Positions 22,236 through 34,506 are shown, numbered from the stretch's first letter. The stretch: 64,000 bases of DNA from Rhodamnia argentea (GCF_020921035.1 NC_063156.1:25096283-25160282); one strand, 5' to 3'. Translations and numbers: made by a program. Notes: generated from the sequence alone by a model not told the origin.

Positions 22236-23244
22236 AAATCAAATCTGTTGGTTGGTGGGCTGGGGTGTTTAGGTTGTTATCTTTAACCTAATATCCATTC
22301 CTAAATTAATTTTCTTCTTTTTCAGTTTTGGTTTGTTTTGTTTTCAGTTCCCTTCTTGTGAATTTGTCCAGCCCTTGGAAATATGATGCCGGATTGTCTT
22401 CATACAAATAAATCCATTTGGTCATTGATGCTGTCACATCTTAAACACCCTGCCCTCAGCGATTTCATATATGTAACTTACTGCAGCATAGTATTTTTCT
22501 TCACATGGAGGTCAATCTGATTCATTTTCTTCACCGTCAAAGTAAATTCAATTAGGAGCGTTCACATTCAAGAACAATTCTCTCTACTAGGGATTACCAG
22601 CAATTCCACAATATTCCATGTTTTCATCTTCTTACCAATGGTTCTCCATCACAGTCATAGCAGCATATTCCACGCTAGTAATTAATACCGAGGTTCCAAA
22701 TGAAAGATGAAAATGGTATCATCTGGCTGCCCGGGCCAAACAGGAACCAAAAGAAGGAAAGAGTCGAGCAATTGATTGGTGCGCGGGAAATTTAGATTAT
22801 AGGGCAATCTTTGTTGAGTGCACCAGTGAAATCTGAAACGAAATCTGACGAATGTAGTGAAGATAAAGAATTGATAATACCCTATTGACCATAACTCCGA
22901 TGGCTTAATCTTTCGAGAAAAGACGGTTTTAACTAGGCTCATGTATAGGCTCAAATTTTGGGCTCCATCTTTGATATTGTGTATCACATCATTCTAAGAA
23001 CACACTGAACCTCATGTCCAAGTTCTGCATGTAACGACAAATTCAAACAAAGAGGAGGAGCTGTATTCAATCAAAGCCACTTTCTTCAACACCTTTACAA
23101 TGAAAAAATGTCATTCTTTCAAGCTTGGCACATAGCGCTTCTGTTTATACAATGTGCTAAGAAGAAATGGCAAAAAGAAAAAGGAACAGGTCACCAAAAA
23201 GCAGACTCGGCATGTAACTCCCAAAACGACGGGCCTGATTTAAC
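22236..23244. other. Intergenic region downstream of the NPH3/BTB gene
   Basis: AT-rich, only short open frames. About 23040-23244 is probably 3'UTR of the minus-strand NPH3/BTB gene. I see no repeat or domain elsewhere. Confidence 0.5.
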
Positions 23245-26200
23245 TTAGTCTGTGCTTGCACAGGTTCTCTCGATCACCTTGGAGTCTGTTCTGTGAGAGT
23301 GCCTTGAGGGGGAGCTCGATCCTCTGGAAGAACTCTGTCCAAAGAGGCTCAACTTGCCTATTTTTTTCGAGAACGAACTCATGAACTTCCGGGAATTGGA
23401 TTTCGCCATGTCCCTCTTCATGCAAACATGTTCCTTTTCCAGATCATTGAGTCTCATCCTCAAACGGGCCAGCTCTAGTTTCAGTTCCCGATTCTCACGC
23501 CTCAGCGAGGCGTAGTTGTCTCGAGGAGACATGGCGGCGCTGAGCGCTCCACTGCTGATCCGCCAGGACTGGTGGTGCATCGGCTTGGGGTCTTCGTCGT
23601 TGTAGGAGCAGCACAAGGAATTCCTTAGCCTTATTTGCTCAAAGTAGAGGACCTGGACTATGGATTGCAGAGGAAGGCGCTCGTTCTGTGCAGCATGAGC
23701 CCCGGCTTCTTGCGAGAGCTTCTGGAAGTCAATCAGCTTGCAGAGCTTCTTCCTGTCTGACTCTGACAAAGACTGATGAGCCTGAAAAAATTGAGTTTTC
23801 ACAAAGATATCAGGTGCACTGAATTGTTATGGAACAATGAACACATCAGACATTACAATTTTTGCCCGAGCTAGTGTTGCCAAAATCTTTCATTTTATCT
23901 GTTATCTTTTCTCCAAAAAATGCCATTGTTCTCTTAGGATCGTGATTCTCATAAGGAGGTGACCGAACAGAATTAATTCGTCTGTTGAGTAAACATTCAT
24001 GCTAGTAGTACTGAGCTTGTTTCGTAATTAGCTTAGATCAGTGATCTCAATGCATTCTTTATATAAACTTACGCTTGTGAATGTACTAAAAGATCATGAA
24101 GTAAAGGATCAAAATGCGTACTTTGAGGTAGATGTCCACAGCTCGGTATAAACCATCATGGACGGTACGTGCATGTGCTGGTAAAGACTCGGCAATGACC
24201 ATGAACTTGTTGAGCTTGAGATTTGCGTCAGGAGCAATTTCCGCTAGGTAGTTATCCACTAGTTTCGCGACCTTAAACAGCGCGCTCTGAGAGGGAGAAC
24301 GAGGACCTTCCGATTCGAACACCGAGGCATCATCCTCCAATTCATCTTCATCGCTGTCATCTTGCTGTGAGAAGTTCACCAAGATCCTATGAACTGTGTC
24401 CACATCAAATAAAGTATCGCCGGCGTGCCGAAACAACGGGATCAGAAGGTCGTCGAGAGTGGCAACATCTAACTGGGACCCAATCTTGCGCTCCAGATCA
24501 AGCCTGCAAGCGACACTGCAATCGAGCATCACAGCGCTGCGTAAAAGCCCGAAGAGGAAACTTAAAGGCACGGCTTGTTTCTCAACGGGCAAGAGGCTTA
24601 TAATAGTCTCGACCACGATTTTCTCGTGCTCCATCGTGTTGGATACTAACAAATCGGCCTTCTGCTGGTTAGATAAATTCCATAAGCTGGATTTTCTCGT
24701 CAATTCCTTTTGAGCATAGTTCATGAGCGATGCGCCAATGCTTTCAGGACGGACCCCACGACACTTCATCGCCATTATGACTCGTTGGTACAAATCCACC
24801 CGGAGATTGGAGATGTCGTCTATCCACCAATCGCCCTCGCATTTTACCTGCTTGCTCATGTGAAGCCTCCCGGAGCTACTGTATTCTAGCCGTGAAAAGC
24901 TCGAAGCTATTTGCTCGGCGCACGCCTTTGAGGCTATCGCATCCACGCAACGACTCACTATTTTGAGCTCATCGGCTAGAGGAAGCAAGTTTTCACATTG
25001 CTGCAACACTTCGACGCTCATCTCAAGGTTCTTGCAGATGATTGTTTCGAGATACTCTTCAGCCCTTGAGCCAAGGTTGTCTTTGGAATATTCCTCGTTC
25101 ATTTCAAGGTAGTCGGAGACACAGCAAAGCTGAGCCACATTCAATGGGGTGATCTCGAAGTTAATCCCGTAGCAGAACTTTGCGGCTAGCTCAAACGAGT
25201 CGGCACCTCCCGGTAGGTTTAGAAGCTCTATTCTCGAGATGTCTGAGTCTCTGTGCTCGGCGACTAACTTTCGGATTTTTCCGCAGCGGGAAACGAGAGG
25301 GAACTGAATAGAAACCCAACGAGTTAGGTGTCATTGAGATCGTGATAGATGAAACTGCAGAAACTGATGCAACTAAAGCACAACAGAATAAGGAATGTCA
25401 TCGATGACAAAAGGAGTAAAAGTTTAAGAAAGAATGGCAAAATCTGACCTTGTGCAGGGCAAATGTTCCCCCTCCGACGTCCAGCGTGATATCGCTGGGA
25501 ACATCTCGGAAAATCCTACAGAAGAAACAGTCAAACACTGAGAAAACTGAAAAGTTATGGCACAAAATTGAAACCTAAGGTGACTGGTTCTAAACCATTG
25601 AGCTAATCATTCAAACAATACCCATCTGTGTCTTCCTATTGTCATTGGCAGATGTGAGAGTGGTTTTCATTGTGATGGTATTAGTATAATGTTTTTGTAC
25701 TGGACACTACCAATTGCAGTTCCATTCAGAGGATCACAATCGAGGCACAAAATGAAGCTATGTCGCAAAAGATTGGACAAAGAACTGTATCTCCGGATGG
25801 TAACAAGGTGAATTCATTCAAAATCACACAGGGTCAATAGATCTTCGGAATCTTATTGCGAAGTAAGAATTCCTCGGGAAAAAGAAAAAGACCCAGCAAG
25901 CTCTCTGCTACTGCATCCTCAAGCCCTGACATGGAGGAAACTTGTAGAACTAAACCCACTTAATTTAAACCAGACACAAACTCTGACCATGAACAGAAGG
26001 AACGTTCAATGCATGTTCTCATCGCACAGCCAAAAACATCAGCAACGATTTACAAGTCTTCTATTCAACAATTAGAACTACACGAAATTAACAAAAGCTT
26101 CCAGCATCGAGAAGGAGGAAGAAATGAACAAAAAAAACAAAACAAAAAAACAAAGGCCAAGAGGAGGAGAAAAGTGAAGGATACCATTCACTGTATCTTT

Positions 26201-26261
26201 GCCTTGAAGACTTGGCCAGTGACATCTGATTCTGCTGCTGCTGCTTGTCACCACGGTCCAT
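23245..26261 (-). CDS. BTB/POZ-NPH3 domain protein (NRL family)
   Basis: Four exons: 26185-26261, 25449-25515, 24122-25303, 23245-23781, 620 aa, with all GT-AG borders and phases consistent. Order: short poly-Q N-terminus, then RQRYSEWIFRDVPSDITLDV and FALHKFPLVSRCGKIRKLVA (BTB, about residues 20-130), FCYGINFEITPLNVAQL, then the NPH3 domain from WWIDDISNLRVDLYQRVI to AQNERLPLQSIVQVLYFEQ (about residues 205-490), including the signature FDVDTVHRILVNF. Residues about 534-570 form a coiled coil, followed by a basic amphipathic patch (FSKKIGKLSLF) like the membrane-binding C-terminus of NPH3. Family members act as substrate adaptors of CUL3 E3 ligases and in phototropin/auxin signalling at the plasma membrane. 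The sequence resembles the At5g67385-type subgroup. That subgroup call is from memory. Confidence 0.92.
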
Positions 26262-29200
26262 GAACGCAGATGAAACTCAAAGAAAGAAAGAAGCTAGAAA
26301 ATGCCAAGAACGAGGGAAAAGTGATAGAGAAAAGAAAAGAAAGTTGGTGGGTTTGAGTTGAGCGAGAGAGAGAGTGAGTGTGTGAAGAAGCAGAGGAAAG
26401 AGACAGAGCATCCAGTTGGAGATGTTTGCGTGATGGCTAGCTTCTCCTTTGGTCATCCTCATCAAGCAGGTGGTGCGCAAACACTCTTTCAAACTGTTGC
26501 GGATTGGCAATCTTCCGAGATCAAATCGGGCCTCCCCTTTTCCGCTTGGTGGGTCATCATGGTCAATCCCAAATCCCCATCTCGGAAGCGATCGCAAATT
26601 TCGTCCACGGCGTGGATTATTTTTCAACAGTGAACATCGCCTCGATTGCATGTATTCCGGGGTTGAACTTGAGGACCGTAAAGCGAGGCCGGAAGAAAGA
26701 CAGAGACATAAACATAGGCGGTGCTTGTAACTTTGTCCTTTTTATCAAGGGGAAAGTCAAAATCAAAGGGAGGATAAAGAACGCGGGAAAGGGGGAACAA
26801 AAGTGGTTATTATAGTTTGACAACTTTGTCATCTTTTACTTTTTGTTCCCCCCGCCCCCATCTCAAAAGAAAAAGGAAACAAAAAGAGTCAAAATTGGTA
26901 GAATATTTTATTGATTTTGTATATATTTATTTCCTTATTTTTATATATTCTCTAGATTGTTTCTTGGTATTTACACTAGATCATGCTTCATTATCCTTAT
27001 TTGTCCTGGCCTTGTGTTGGAAGACAGCTTTTCTTTCTAGATCTTACTTCTCTAACAAAAATAACGATACAATTTATACCATTCAGAATCCGCTACTAAA
27101 GAATCTTTGTCAATGGAAATGTGGCCCTATTGACAAAGGGATTGGATGGCTGGGAGCTAAGGTCACAAGCATGGCGTAATGTCCACATCTTAATTATGCC
27201 GATATGCAAAGAGGCGAGTCTTTGATGATTTCTTTGCATCTTAACCATGCCGACGTCAAATATAGATGATTACAACGACTAAAAAGGCATTAAAAGAATT
27301 ACTCGACACAGTCTATAATATTTCACCAAATGAATCCAAACCGAGAACGAAGGTGCTTGCATGATGGATTAAACACCTCTCTCCAGCTCTACTTCAATTT
27401 ATGAACGATTGATTTGAGATCTTCAGGCATGCTTAAATAAGCCAAACTCGTACTTATATTATTATTTATAATTATATTTTTCACGAAACAAATCCAGCTC
27501 AGCTTTTTTTTTTTTTTGTGGCCAAATCATAATGATCTTTTCAATTATCCTTTTCATTAAACAGTAGTTTTCCGCTCAATGTTCCGAAAAGGCACTGACA
27601 TTTCTATCTAATCCTTTTATGTCAGAGAAATGCATGAATTTTTTGCCTCGTATTCTGCAACCCTCAGTAAAAAAACGATACGAAAGTTTATTTTTTATTT
27701 TTTTTACTTTTGCATTACCTTTTTTTTTATCTTTAATTACCTCTGATTTCCAGGCACGCTTTTAGGGGCACAATGATTGTCTTTTGTTTTGGTCAAAAGG
27801 AGCACAATGATTAGTGCATGTCATCTTCGCCATGATTCCTCACCTTTCACCAATTTACCTTTGCCATGAAATTTGGATTCCTCCAATCTTTTGCCTTTTG
27901 GCTATGTTTGCAGCATCCGATGAGCAGAAAATGTAACGAAAACATTGAAAAAAGGTTGGAGTTTTTTTCATTTCTTTTTCTTCGTCTCGCGAAAAAATTT
28001 AGAGTTTTTAAAATTTGTGCTCGAATTTTCATCGCTTCGAATATGAATTCCAGACAAACTAATCCAAAATAACCTAATTGCCACACCCAAAAAGAATATC
28101 GCACCTTTCAACTTGTGGTTCGTAATTGGAACAAAACAACGAAAACTAATTTTGACTCAAATGAAACTGTTGTTTTTGCAGATGATGAGAAACGGCTTTA
28201 ATTTTTTTCATTTTTGTAAGCGATACAAGTAAATTTTTTTAACAAAAATAATATCAAAATTATTCATTTTATGCGGAAAAAACGCACCTAAATTAAACTC
28301 TGTGAATAACGTTTCTGTTTAGCCTTTTATCCGGTTGCCTTTTTTTTACATGGAGAAAAAAGGACCACAAAAAGGGTCCATAACGAAGGAGTGGAAAAGG
28401 GAAAGTGAATGAAACACCATGAAAAAGTATATTGGGGGGGTGGGGCGAACATACAATGTGACATTGATAAGTGGTGTAATTGACCGATCACCATTGCTCG
28501 TTGATTTATCGATCTTATCCAATTCTATTAACCATGACATATGCATCTCACCTTTCATTGATCGATTTTATCGAGTGTCGCTGCCATACGATCGCATCTG
28601 TCTCATTGAATAGCTTCTTAGATTTGGATGGCTAGCTACACCCATCCTTTTTCTCGAATAAGGTGTGGCCTCTTTTCCTTTATCCTTGCATGATTATCCA
28701 CCACAAAAAATTGGTGGGTCATGATCTTAGATTACCCATTCCCATAATTTACGTTATATGATATCATTTGAAATGATTTCCCTCCCACTATCACCTCAAT
28801 CCCTCTTTTTTTTCCCCATGTAGATAGAGAACAAAACCTTTGTGTTCAAAGTCAAAAAGGCCTCGGAGCCATTTTCAGCAGTTCAGTGCATGCTCATAAA
28901 GTGCGAAATATAAGGGGACCATAGCCTTTGCCAAATCGTCCCGAAAAAAATAGACCCCCGTCGATATCGGGTCGGACCGGTAAATAAGAAAGCACCGACA
29001 ACCCGGATCGATTGATTATGGTTTTGAGAAAGGAAACAAAGGTAATTCTAAGTCGGGTAGTTCGAAATTATGATCACGAAAACACCGGAATATGTCGGCT
29101 TTACCGGCTCTAGATAAACGATTGGTGAACGAGGTACCTTGACTTGTATCTTGCAAAACCATGTATCTGGATCCAGTCATTTCTTTTATATGCCCAAATT

Positions 29201-29290
29201 TCTCAAAGATAGTGGAATGAATGATGTTGCATGATCGATGAAGAACTTGATGGTTCTCCCACTTGCACGAGCAATGTGTGCGATGATCAC
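26262..29290. other. AT-rich intergenic region left of the chitinase array
   Basis: 26262-26830 is the probable promoter and leader of the NPH3/BTB gene, with a GA repeat at 26362-26378. 26850-29000 is AT-rich with many homopolymers and no gene or element I can name. Short frames around 28930-29300 on both strands have no family resemblance. Confidence 0.5.
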
Positions 29291-29560
29291 GAAGCATGAA
29301 CATGATAATCACAATCGGCCGGTTGTCCGACCCTTTGGAGAGATCAAGTATTGGGTTTCAAACCGGGAATTTCAACAATACCTTAAAACTTCCAAAATGA
29401 ATTTCAAGTGGGAAAAAACAAATCAAAATTCAAAGGTCACAATCACCCTAAACACGCACGGGATTGAATCATGGACCAAATGTTTATTAATGTATGGAAT
29501 GCGATGCATATAATTGTCCAATTTAATGAACCTCGTCATTAGAATGAGATTAGCACTTGT
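29291..29560 (+). repeat. Left-most diverged copy of the chitinase-array spacer
   Basis: Matches 35490-35760 and 60570-60860: CCCTTTGGAGAGATCAAGT, TTTCAAACCGGGAAT, GTCACAATCACCCTAAAC and TAATTGTCCAATTTAATGAACC, in the same order. It marks the left limit of visible array homology, about 4 kb upstream of chi1. Confidence 0.6.
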
Positions 29561-29607
29561 TGACGCTCGAGATGGAATGAACAGTGGATTGCTCGAGACC
29601 ACGAGGT

Positions 29608-29845
29608 AAAATTGTTCGTAAAGTCCTAAATATATTGCACTTTTGCCTATTCAATCTTAAGCATTTTAATTTTTCCAATCGAGTTAAGCCGATTGAGTCC
29701 ATCTAGCCGATTTTGGCCGACGGCTAGCGTCCACTTAAGCGATTCCCGATCAAAATTGGCTAAATGGATTCAATTGACAAAATTAAAAGGTTTAAAGCTG
29801 AATTGACAAAAGTGCAATGAATTTAGGACTTTTCGGATAATTTTC
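29608..29845. repeat. Fold-back repeat, copy 1
   Basis: Arms are inverted: AAAATTGTTCGTAAAGTCCTAA at the left and its near complement ending ATAATTTTC at the right, with AATTTTTCC/AATTGACAAAATT inside. It belongs to the family that recurs at 32430, 38059, 38850, 44618 and 61828. The form suggests a non-autonomous inverted-repeat element. Confidence 0.6.
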
Positions 29846-30570
29846 TCAGATTATGATGTCGGATCGATCGATCGAGCGTCCGTCTATTATTGCTTATCCA
29901 ATTATTATTTGAAGCAAGACAAAAAAGGTGGGCCTACCAAAGAAAAGAAAAAAAAAACACGTATGCTTGTCAAATATCAACGTCTGTCGAATGAAACTAA
30001 GCACATCTCCGTCGCCTATCATCTCAACCGCGAAGTGAAAAGGAAAGAAGTAAGACACCACCACGTGCTACGAAATTTGTATTCATTTGAGCTTTGTCGT
30101 TGAAGTTCTGATCGCGACGCCGCTAATTACTTTCGGATCGTTCGAACGGACGTAAACCCAACGCCCGGAACAATGATTTGTGCGGAACGCGAGCAAACCG
30201 TCGTGACTTTTGATCCGAGAAGAATTACGAGCCCCGTAATACGAATCCGAAAATGCTCGTTCGCAGTCGTTTCGGACGTCGAAATCCATCCGTGTTTCGG
30301 GGGCTTTCAATTTTTATGTCATTTGTCCGGATTATTTAGGCTTTTGTTTATCTTTCTGAAACCTTCACTGCTCAAGGTTAGTTTTAGGTTTTTCAACGTC
30401 GCCTAGGATTTTTATTTTTATTTTAATAAAAGAAAAGATGCTATTCATATATCATAATAGTACTCGAGAGTTACATCTGATAACTTTTGTCCTAGGGTTA
30501 CATCTAAAGAAAGATAACATTCATGTATCAATGTCGCCAATTTTTTTTTTTTTTTTTTTTTTTGCGTGGG
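29846..30570. other. Unassigned spacer left of the chi1 module
   Basis: No gene. 30110-30300 has a GC-balanced open stretch on both strands without recognisable protein. A T23-type homopolymer lies at 30541-30563, just before the start of the module shared with chi3. Confidence 0.4.
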
Positions 30571-31688
30571 TGCATACGACTTGGGAAGAGACAATAACAT
30601 GCGTTTTCTCCTAATGTAAGCCCAAAAATGAATGAGATGTGGCTTAAAGTCAAGAAGCTGGACTTCTCAACTCAAGCCCATCCTTTTGAGCACAAAAAAA
30701 AAAAATCAAGCCCATATCGTTGGTTATGATTCTTCTCTCTTTTGGAAAATGTCATATGGCATGCTTGGTTCAAGGGGAATCAGTCACGGAACTATGAACG
30801 TTCTTTTGTTCGGTAGAGATTTACAAGATTCGGAAAAAAAATCGAGACCGTGAATCGAACTGGCAGAAAGATTGTGTAAATTTCAGAGTTACCATTTTAC
30901 GGCGTAAGATTCTTTCTGTTGAATACAAGAATCGCTCTCCAAAGGGGTTGTGCCGGGTGTGCTTCCATGTCGACGCCATACCGAGCCGACCTTGGCGACC
31001 AGGCCCGTTCCGGATCTCAAATTGGCCGCTCCATTCCATGCACACTCGAGAGGAATTACTCTAAAGTTGTCATTTCGGAGCATATTGCATTTCGCCGTTT
31101 GAGGCCTTTCCCTTTTAAAGTTCAAATCATCGAACTGAAAAAAAAAAAAAAAAAACTGAAAACAACTGATCATATCTTCAATTATATCTCCCTTTCGTCT
31201 CGCCCCAAACGCAAGGGCAGAAATGTCGGCTCCACTCCGTTTTAGTACCCATTCTATTCCCCAATCAACTCCTATCCGGTCGCACCAAACGCAGCCTAAG
31301 GTCTTGTATTTTCTGTTCTAAGCAAATTATAATCGACCGTGTCCCTTTACAAACAAATTTCGTAATATTCGAATCTCGGCCTGCACCTTTAGTTGACCAA
31401 AACACCTATTGACTTTTGACCAACTCAGAGCAACTTGTTCCACGAAACATCATAGGCTGGCCACTGACATACGAACGCATTGAATCGGTCGTAGCACTTA
31501 GCATATTTCGGACACAAGCCTGCCATTTCAAAGTCATCGCCGGTCGTCTCTCTTGGTCGTACAATCACGGGGTAGATGATACAAAATAGGCCAGTGCACC
31601 GCCCAGTACGGCAGTGCACCGCCCAGTGCCCACTATATTAAAACCTGTCTCCATTAAATTGGAGTTTATATTTGGTACACTAACGAGT

Positions 31689-32378
31689 AGGGGTGTGCAT
31701 GGTTCGGGCCGGTCCGGTCCCGGCATGGAACCGGGGACCGGACCATAGTCCCGGTCCCGGCATGGAACCGGGGACCGGACCATAGTCCCGGTCCCCATAT
31801 TTTTGGGACCAAGGATCGGACCGGGACCGGCGGTCCCGGTCCAGGCCGGTCCCGGTCCGATCTCGGTCCCGGCCTAGTAGGACCGCTAACTATTAAAAAT
31901 CTAGTCAACTTAATAAACTATGCCATGATAAAAACATAGCGACTCATCGTGACTTTTATGATCAACGAACTTGACTAAAATGTTCAAATTCAATACCAAA
32001 AACATCGCCAACCGCACTCAAAAAAGCATGCAGAGAGAAAAGATGACCAAAAGCAAGATGAAAATTAAGACTAAAAAGAGAGTAGGAGAGTGCGACCGTG
32101 CAAGGTTGGGAAAAAAATGGGCAGTGGACTTTTATTATTCTGTTTTGTTTTAATTTTTTTTTTGCAATTGTATATATTTATATATAAATAATTATATATT
32201 ATTGGCGATCCGGTCCGGTCCCAATACAAGAAACTCGAGGACCGGACCTCCCGGTCACCGGCCCCACTTATTGGGACCGGGGACTGGACCATCCACCTCA
32301 AGGACCGGACCAACCTGGGCGGTCCGGGCCAATCCCGGGCCGGTCTAGGCCGGTCCAGGCCGGTTTGCACACCCCTAC
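31689..32378. mobile_element. Non-autonomous hAT-type element, GGTCC-rich
   Basis: Ends AGGGGTGTGCA and TGCACACCCCT, inverted. Flanked by TAACGAGT (31681-31688) and TAACACGT (32379-32386), 8-bp duplications with two mismatches. The sister module has a single TAACACGT at 44563-44570, a clean empty site. The interior is packed with GGTCC/GGACC motifs at both ends and AT-rich in the middle. No transposase. Confidence 0.85.
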
Positions 32379-32429
32379 TAACACGTTCAGAAACATCAAT
32401 TGTGCAAGGAGGGTTCAAGCGTGGACAAG

Positions 32430-32820
32430 GAAGAATTGTAAAAAAAAAAAAATTATTGTACTTTTGCTAATTTAGTTCTAAATCTATTAATTTTGTCAAT
32501 TGAATCCTAAACATTGTCACATTTTGTCAATTAAATCCATTCAGCCAATTTTGACCAAAAATCATCGATTTGGACCCCGTCCATCCTACATGGCAAGGCC
32601 GGCGTAGACGTGGGGAATTTTTTTAGTAGTATTTTAACATTTTTTTGAATTTTTGAATTTTTTTTTCCTTTTTCCTCTTCTTTTTTTTTTTATTTATTTT
32701 TTATTAAATTTTTAATTGACAATACATGAAAAGGTTTAGGACTCAATTGATAAATTACAATGTTCGGGACTGAATTAGTAAAAGAGCAATAGATTTAGAA
32801 CTTTTTGGACAATTTTCCCA
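32430..32820. repeat. Fold-back repeat, copy 2
   Basis: Left arm TTGTACTTTTGCTAATTTAG, right arm with GAATTAGTAAAAGAGCAATAG, in inverted register, around a T-rich centre. The sister copy is at 44618-45005. Confidence 0.65.
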
Positions 32821-33363
32821 TCGTTGATACGTATATGATCTTTAATTTCGGTAAACGGATTCATTCCATCGGTATAGATGAGTGTCTTGATTTCATGATT
32901 GCCTTTGTCAAAAATATGTTACACCGACAGTGTCCCTTGTACATTTACATAAATTAGATCATACTTACTCGGCATTTAATAAGAGTATGCCACGTAACTT
33001 AATACTGTTGGGTCGTGGTTCATACTTCCCAACGATAGGAAAGCACGTAGTTCCCGATCATGATTTTTACATTCATAGTTTGGGCTTGTGCCATAAATAG
33101 CTACTGCTACATATATTCTTTTTCACTTGTCATTAAGTGATGTAACGAAAGGCGCAATGTGCTAATTATTCTGAAACCTTCTGCCGGACGTAGCCCTAGT
33201 TTAAGGGTGAATCAGAATAAAATCTCGTATCTCGATTTTCTCTTTCTCACTACGCTTTACTTCATTATGTGTTAAATCCTAAAAAATACATTAGTCTTCG
33301 TCTTCGTATTTCCCACGTTATTTAACGGAGTATGTCCTCAAATTGCAAAGTCTAGGTCAGTCG

Positions 33364-33369
33364 GGTCAA
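33364..33369 (-). promoter_or_regulatory. Candidate W-box in the chi1 promoter
   Basis: TTGACC on the minus strand (GGTCAA at 33364-33369), about 95 bases upstream of the TATA box. W-boxes are WRKY binding sites common in defence-gene promoters. The equivalent place in chi3 reads GGTCAG. Confidence 0.4.
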
Positions 33370-33462
33370 CTCATTCTGCTCAGTCCACACGCACGTGGAA
33401 ATTTATGTCCTCATCCATCAAAATTCCTATTCATCAAAGGACTAAGTCACCCATCATTCTGC

Positions 33463-33470
33463 TATAAATA
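33463..33470 (+). promoter_or_regulatory. TATA box of chi1
   Basis: TATAAATA, 75 bases upstream of the ATG at 33538. The same box at the same distance precedes chi3. Confidence 0.75.
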
Positions 33471-33537
33471 CACCCTGCCCTTCTCTTCGCTCAGCATCGC
33501 AAAGTTAATACATTGTCCCAAACATACTTCTATCGCC

Positions 33538-34506
33538 ATGGACCGGAAGGCACTTACCGGCATCCTCGTCGCATGCTTCGCCGTCCTCGCCTTGGTCGTG
33601 CCGCATGTGACTGCCCAAAACTGCGGGTGCGCCGCTGGCCTCTGCTGCAGCCGTTACGGTTACTGTGGGACTGGCCGCGACTACTGCGGGCCGGGTTGCC
33701 AAGCCGGCCCCTGCGATCCCGCCGCAGCCCCGCCCGCCACTAACGCAGTTGTGGTCGGCAACATCGTCACCGATGCCTTCTTCAATGCGATCCTCAACCA
33801 GGCCCCCGCGAGCTGTGCCGGAAAGAGTTTCTACTCGAGGAAAGCGTTCCTCGATGCCATCAGTAGCTTCCCGAGGTTCGGCCGGGTCGGGTCGGTCGAC
33901 GACTCAAAGCGCGAGATCGCCGCTTTCTTCGCTCATGTCACGCATGAGACTGGACGTAAGTTAGACTTGTCTTGTTCTCTCCTGTTCATGCATGTTCTTA
34001 TTCTTGTGCACCATGCAACATTAGTTCTGATATATAAACGAATAATTTGCAGTTTAAATAAAATGCTTAGACATTTCTCCTTTGCAGATTTTTGTTATAT
34101 CGAAGAGATAGATGGGCGAACCGACCCGAAAAAGATCTACTGCGACCCCAACGTGCCGCAGTACCCGTGCAAGCCGGGCAAGAGGTACTTCGGCCGAGGG
34201 CCCCTCCAGATCTCGTGGAACTACAACTACGGCCCGGCCGGCCAGAGCATCGGGTTCGACGGGCTCAACGCGCCGGAGACTGTGGCAAACAACCCCATCG
34301 TCGCCTTCAAGACGGGCCTGTGGTTCTGGAGGACCAACGACGTCCAGTCCAAGCTCTCGGGGCAAGGGTTCGGTGCCACGATCAGGGCCATTAACGGCAT
34401 AGAATGCAACGGGGGGAACCCAGGAGCTGTTCAAGCCCGGGTCACGTATTACAACAATTACTGTAGGCAATTTGGGGTTGCACCTGGTGGTAATCTCAAC
34501 TGTTAA
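33538..34506 (+). CDS. Class IV chitinase chi1 (GH19 with hevein-like CBM18), type A
   Basis: Secreted endochitinase that cleaves beta-1,4-GlcNAc polymers of fungal walls. Exons 33538-33955 and 34088-34506, 278 aa. Signal peptide about residues 1-26 ([18 protein letters not shown]), then a short CBM18 domain starting [18 protein letters not shown] with eight cysteines (28-60), a Pro/Ala linker and the GH19 domain from about 72. The catalytic pair is E137 in HETG and E146 in HFCYIEE, nine residues apart as in class IV enzymes. The codon for H140 is split by the intron. Substrate-cleft motifs YFGRGPLQISWNYNYGPAG and the ending CRQFGVAPGGNLNC are intact. Start chosen at 33538 by the signal peptide and the TATA box, although the frame is open further upstream. 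Type A is marked by GRTDPKK after EEID. The intron is 132 nt and stop-free. Confidence 0.96.
   Translation: MDRKALTGILVACFAVLALVVPHVTAQNCGCAAGLCCSRYGYCGTGRDYCGPGCQAGPCDPAAAPPATNAVVVGNIVTDAFFNAILNQAPASCAGKSFYSRKAFLDAISSFPRFGRVGSVDDSKREIAAFFAHVTHETGRKLDLSCSLLFMHVLILVHHATLVLIYKRIICSLNKMLRHFSFADFCYIEEIDGRTDPKKIYCDPNVPQYPCKPGKRYFGRGPLQISWNYNYGPAGQSIGFDGLNAPETVANNPIVAFKTGLWFWRTNDVQSKLSGQGFGATIRAINGIECNGGNPGAVQARVTYYNNYCRQFGVAPGGNLNC

Larger units (their letters stand above)
30571..33537 (+). repeat. chi1 upstream module, duplicated upstream of chi3
   Basis: Starts GCATACGACTTGGGAAGAGAC and matches 43507-45786 nearly base for base, apart from insertions specific to one copy: the 690-bp element at 31689 here, and the 77-bp element at 45532 in the other. 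It contains a fold-back repeat and the chi1 promoter. No genes of its own. Confidence 0.85.

Noticed and set aside
29016-29312. 98-codon minus-strand frame
   Set aside because: No recognisable motif, and its right end overlaps the left-most array-spacer copy.
31565-31908. Pro/Gly/Arg-rich frames upstream of chi1
   Set aside because: They come from GGTCC motif clusters of the hAT-type element, with no start context or conservation.
33343-33537. N-terminal extension of chi1 by 65 in-frame codons
   Set aside because: The TATA box lies inside it, the signal peptide starts at 33538, and the sister genes have no such extension.
34054-34470. Frames of 80-140 codons on both strands across chitinase exons (also at 39750-40793, 45754-46643, 62702-63761)
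   Set aside because: High GC in chitinase exons opens all frames. These give Arg/Pro-rich shadow proteins without domains.
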